A DNA stretch of 16,924 nucleotides from Alphaproteobacteria bacterium. Its GTDB lineage: Bacteria; Pseudomonadota; Alphaproteobacteria; Rickettsiales; UBA3002. A program made the position numbers and the translations under genes. The stretch covers positions 1 to 16,924 of the forward strand of contig JAKFUW010000184.1 of NCBI GenBank assembly GCA_021732545.1. The letters run 5' to 3'. Positions 14,470 through 16,924 of this stretch are shown one piece after another (positions within the stretch are counted from its first letter, which is position 1; each line of letters opens with the position of its first letter). Below the pieces are notes generated by a model. That model worked only from the letters and a program-made list of their open reading frames with translations. It made no database searches and was not told the DNA's origin.

Positions 14470-15728
14470 GCTATGAATTGACGACACTGCCAAGCGGTTT
14501 GCGCGTGGCGAGCGAATCGCTACCATCCGCCGAAACCGTCGCGGTTGCCATCTCCGTAGATGTGGGCGCGCGCTATGAAACGCTTGCCCAACACGGTATT
14601 TCGCATCTGCTCGAACATATGGCATTCAAAGGAACCGCACGTCGCAGTGCGCTCCAAATTGCTGAAACCTTCGATGCGATTGGCGGCCATATGAATGCCT
14701 ATACCAGCCATGAACACACGGTTTATTATGCCAAAGTGCTCAAAGAACATCTGCCCATAGCGGTGGATGTGCTGGGTGATATTTTGATGAACTCCGTCTA
14801 TGATGAGGCTGAATTGCTGCGCGAAAAGCAGGTGATTTTACAAGAGCTCGCCATGCACCACGATACGCCCGACGATCTGGTGTTCGATGCCTTTCAGGAA
14901 TCCTGTTTTACCAATCAAACATTGGGCCGCAGCATTTTGGGCACCGCAGAATCGATTCAAGCACATCCCGCTGAGGCCATCCGCGATTTTGTCAAATCGC
15001 ATTATCATGCGCCGCGCATGGTGGTCAGCGCCGCAGGTCATATCAATCATGCGCAACTGCTGTCATTGGTAGACGCGCATCTGCCTCTGCCATCATCGCA
15101 ATCGCATGACACGTTTGAACGCGCCACTTACACCGGCGGCGATACGCGCACGGTTAAATCGCTCGAGCAATTGCAATTTGTGATGGGCATGCCAGCGCCG
15201 ACCATCACCGACGAGCGCTATTATGTGTTGCAGATTTTATCGATTATTTTAGGCGGCGGCATGTCGTCGCGCTTGTTCCAAGAAGTGCGCGAAAAACGCG
15301 GTCTGGTTTACACCATCCAAACCTTCGTTTCGTGCTACGATGATACTGGCGTGTTTGCGGTCTATGCTGCAACGGGCGCAAAAGAAGTTAACACGCTGAT
15401 ACCCGTGGTGTGCGAGCAACTCTTGGCGGTGTGTAAATCCATCACGCACGCGGAATTACAACGCGCCAAAAATCAGCAAAAAGCATCGTTGCTGATGGCG
15501 CGCGAGAGCACCTCCACCGTGGCCGAGTGGATTGGCAGACACTTATTACAATTTGGTGATTATCGCCACGCTGCTGAACTCAGCCGCCGCATCGATGCGA
15601 TCACGATGGACGATGTGTTGGCGCTGGCGCGCGAACTTTTCACCGCGCCAAAGCTCACCGTCACCGCCCTTGGGCCTTGCAAAAAAATGATGGGCTTTGA
15701 TGAGATTAATCGGTTGATGCAAAATTAA
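14466..15728 (+). CDS. M16 family zinc peptidase (mitochondrial processing peptidase beta-like)
   Basis: A 420-residue M16B metallopeptidase, the bacterial relative of the mitochondrial processing peptidase. The inverted zinc motif HxxEH is HLLEH (H47, E50 catalytic, H51) in GISHLLEHMAFKGT, with the distal ligand E127 in VILQELAMH, 76 residues after H51, as expected. Other family stretches are GGHMNAYTSHEHTVYYAKVL and, in the C-terminal half, GGGMSSRLFQEVREKRGLVY, the substrate-binding Arg/Tyr region. The length is normal for a complete two-domain enzyme without fusion. The substrate is unknown. The start overlaps the thrC stop by 4 nt. A hairpin repeat follows immediately. Confidence 0.95.
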   Translation: MSYELTTLPSGLRVASESLPSAETVAVAISVDVGARYETLAQHGISHLLEHMAFKGTARRSALQIAETFDAIGGHMNAYTSHEHTVYYAKVLKEHLPIAVDVLGDILMNSVYDEAELLREKQVILQELAMHHDTPDDLVFDAFQESCFTNQTLGRSILGTAESIQAHPAEAIRDFVKSHYHAPRMVVSAAGHINHAQLLSLVDAHLPLPSSQSHDTFERATYTGGDTRTVKSLEQLQFVMGMPAPTITDERYYVLQILSIILGGGMSSRLFQEVREKRGLVYTIQTFVSCYDDTGVFAVYAATGAKEVNTLIPVVCEQLLAVCKSITHAELQRAKNQQKASLLMARESTSTVAEWIGRHLLQFGDYRHAAELSRRIDAITMDDVLALARELFTAPKLTVTALGPCKKMMGFDEINRLMQN

Positions 15729-15734
15729 AACGTC

Positions 15735-15808
15735 GTCATCCTGCGAGCCGAAGGCTGCGCAGGATCTATCCAGATGCTGCGCTGACGCTTCGCGCCCCGC
15801 AGCATGAC
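15735..15808. repeat. Two-hairpin palindromic repeat between convergent genes
   Basis: Hairpin 1 is 15738-15765: ATCCTGCG (15738-15745) pairs with CGCAGGAT (15758-15765), and inside AGCC pairs with GGCT around a GAA loop. Hairpin 2 is 15774-15805: ATGCTGCG with CGCAGCAT. The outer ends GTCATCCTGC (15735) and GCAGCATGAC (ending 15808) are also nearly complementary. This is the style of the dispersed GTCATCCTG...AGGATCT repeats common in Proteobacteria. It lies 6 bp after the M16 stop and 3 bp before the stop of the converging gene, so it could end transcription from both sides. Termination is inferred, since no long T-tract is present. Confidence 0.7.
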
Positions 15809-15811
15809 AAA

Positions 15812-16180
15812 CTATTTTGACGCAGGCTCCACCGTCACGCTGCCCAGTCTTTCGCCAGAGCACAGATGAATCATGGTTATCACCGCAGCACCATCTGGCA
15901 TGCGTTGCACCACCCGCGCAATCTGACCACGCAATTCGACCTCGCCGATTGGCAACTTATCTGTTAATGAAACCCGATGATTGCCACATTCACGATATTC
16001 TCTGGGGATTGCGCTGCGCGGGTCGGCGGCATCAGCCGCCTTGTCGCTCATTTTTTTGATGGCAAACACAAACAAAAAAATCGAGCCAGTCACCAGCACC
16101 AACCCCATCGCAATCACCACCGCGCGAATCACGCGGTTGGGGTCTTTTTCCTTGGAGGTTTTGTTGATGTCTGAGCGCAT
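15812..16180 (-). CDS. Small one-TM protein, possibly DUF6476-like
   Basis: I recognise this only weakly. From the ATG at 16180 it has 122 residues: a polar basic head (RSDINKTSKEKDPNR), one membrane helix (about 18-41), and a periplasmic-type domain of short strands with two Cys (C65, C107) and a GERLGSVTVEP ending. The shape and its place next to an RluA-family gene recall DUF6476 proteins of Alphaproteobacteria, but this is from memory. The start is uncertain: the ATG at 16180 lies inside the first codons of the divergent rluD-like gene, the frame is open to 16264, and a GTG at 16132 would still keep the helix. No clear Shine-Dalgarno decides it. Confidence 0.6.
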   Translation of the reverse strand: MRSDINKTSKEKDPNRVIRAVVIAMGLVLVTGSIFLFVFAIKKMSDKAADAADPRSAIPREYRECGNHRVSLTDKLPIGEVELRGQIARVVQRMPDGAAVITMIHLCSGERLGSVTVEPASK

Positions 16181-16924
16181 ACACACAATTCTAGTCGATG
16201 CTAGCGACGCAGGCAAGCGCCTCGATAAATGGCTGAGCGAGCAGGTGCACGGTTGCTCGCGCAACTATGTGCAGCAACTCATCGATCAGCAGCAACTGAC
16301 CCGCGCGGGCCAAGCCATGAACACGGCTTCGGTGAAAATCAAAGCGGGCGAGATTTATCAGCTGATTATTCCGCAGGCAGTGGCGCTTGAGCTGGAACCG
16401 GTGCAGATGGATCTGGATATTATCTATGAAGATACGGATGTGCTTGTCATTAACAAACAGGTGGGTCTATCGGTGCATCCATCATCCAGCAGCAAGGGCA
16501 CGCCCACATTGGTGCATGGGTTGCTGGCCTATTGCGGCGGCGAGCTTTCCGGCATTGGGGGTGTGGCGCGCCCGGGCATTGTGCACCGCATTGATAAAGA
16601 CACATCGGGTTTATTGGTCGTTGCCAAAACCGATATCGCGCATCAACATCTCAGCGCGCAGCTCAAAGATCGCAGCCTTAGCCGTGTGTATAAAGCGTGG
16701 GTGTGGGGTATGCCGCAACCCATTGGCGGCACCATCGAAACGCAGATTGGCCGCAGCCCCAAAAACCGCAAAAAAATGTCGGTGCTGAAGGTGAGCGGCA
16801 AACACGCCATCACCCATTATCAGGTCGATCAGGTGTTTCGTGCCACCGCCCATAACCTTAGCGTGGCCGTGGCCAGCGCCATAACCTGCACGCTGGAAAC
16901 GGGCCGCACCCACCAGATTCGCGT
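16167..16924 (+). CDS. RluD-like 23S rRNA pseudouridine synthase, partial
   Basis: This RluA-family enzyme converts specific uridines of 23S rRNA to pseudouridine. Visible are 252 residues; the C-terminus lies beyond the right edge. An S4 RNA-binding domain covers about 17-66 (KRLDKWLSEQVHG, SRNYVQQLID). The catalytic domain has IIYEDTDVLVINKQVGLSVHP (85-105), the catalytic motif GIVHRIDKDTSGLLVVAK with nucleophile D143, and ends at LETGRTHQIR. An N-terminal S4 domain and overall pattern suggest RluD (U1911/1915/1917) rather than RluA, but RluC-type specificity is not excluded. GGAGG at 16154-16158, eight bases from the ATG, fixes the start firmly. Confidence 0.92.
   Translation, partial: MSERIHTILVDASDAGKRLDKWLSEQVHGCSRNYVQQLIDQQQLTRAGQAMNTASVKIKAGEIYQLIIPQAVALELEPVQMDLDIIYEDTDVLVINKQVGLSVHPSSSSKGTPTLVHGLLAYCGGELSGIGGVARPGIVHRIDKDTSGLLVVAKTDIAHQHLSAQLKDRSLSRVYKAWVWGMPQPIGGTIETQIGRSPKNRKKMSVLKVSGKHAITHYQVDQVFRATAHNLSVAVASAITCTLETGRTHQIR

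Noticed and set aside
16387..16788. Plus-strand 133-codon ORF inside the rluD-like gene
   Set aside because: The other frame contains the full pseudouridine synthase motifs, including HRIDKDTSG.

Overview
The window looks like a piece of an alphaproteobacterial chromosome. The strongest sign is the gene run coxB, coxA, ctaB, a CoxF-like small ORF, ctaG, coxC, a DUF983 gene, SURF1, thrC and an M16 peptidase, with tldD divergent in front of it. This arrangement around an aa3-type cytochrome c oxidase is typical of Alphaproteobacteria. The genus cannot be named from sequence alone. The flagellar genes at the left end have the order flagellin, FlaG-like, FliD. No flaF or flbT, the partners in classical rhizobial or caulobacterial flagellin loci, is visible.

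Layout. (1) Positions 1-4630, minus strand: a filament locus read right to left. A very long flagellin (963 aa) comes first, then a FlaG-like protein, then the filament cap protein FliD, which runs off the left edge. A strong hairpin separates flagellin from flaG. (2) Positions 4631-5067: a gene-poor stretch holding the flagellin leader and a compound repeat, in which inverted arrays of degenerate 7-bp units flank a palindromic dispersed-repeat-like core. (3) Positions 5068-6504, minus strand: tldD, a metalloprotease subunit. (4) Positions 6671-13084, plus strand: a cytochrome oxidase structural and assembly operon of nine genes, including two very small membrane proteins between ctaB and ctaG. 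(5) Positions 13084-15728, plus strand: thrC and an M16 peptidase, linked to SURF1 and to each other by 1-nt and 4-nt overlaps, so probably the tail of the same operon. (6) Positions 15735-15808: a two-hairpin repeat between convergent genes. (7) Positions 15812-16924: a small one-TM protein (minus) and an RluD-like pseudouridine synthase (plus, cut by the right edge). Their 5' ends appear to overlap head to head.

How the genes work together. CoxB, CoxA and CoxC are the catalytic core. CtaB makes heme O, the precursor of heme A. CtaG delivers copper to the CuB site, and SURF1 helps heme A insertion and assembly. The DUF983, CoxF-like and 61-aa proteins are small membrane companions of unclear role. 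In the flagellar part, flagellin builds the filament, FliD caps it and FlaG is an accessory factor.

Most of the window is ordinary core genome. I see no CRISPR array, no RNA gene, no insertion sequence and no evident new multi-gene system. The most unusual items are the giant flagellin with internally duplicated modules, and two separate 7-bp-period inverted arrays that each begin on the AG of an upstream gene's TAG stop codon, one of which supplies the ctaB Shine-Dalgarno sequence.
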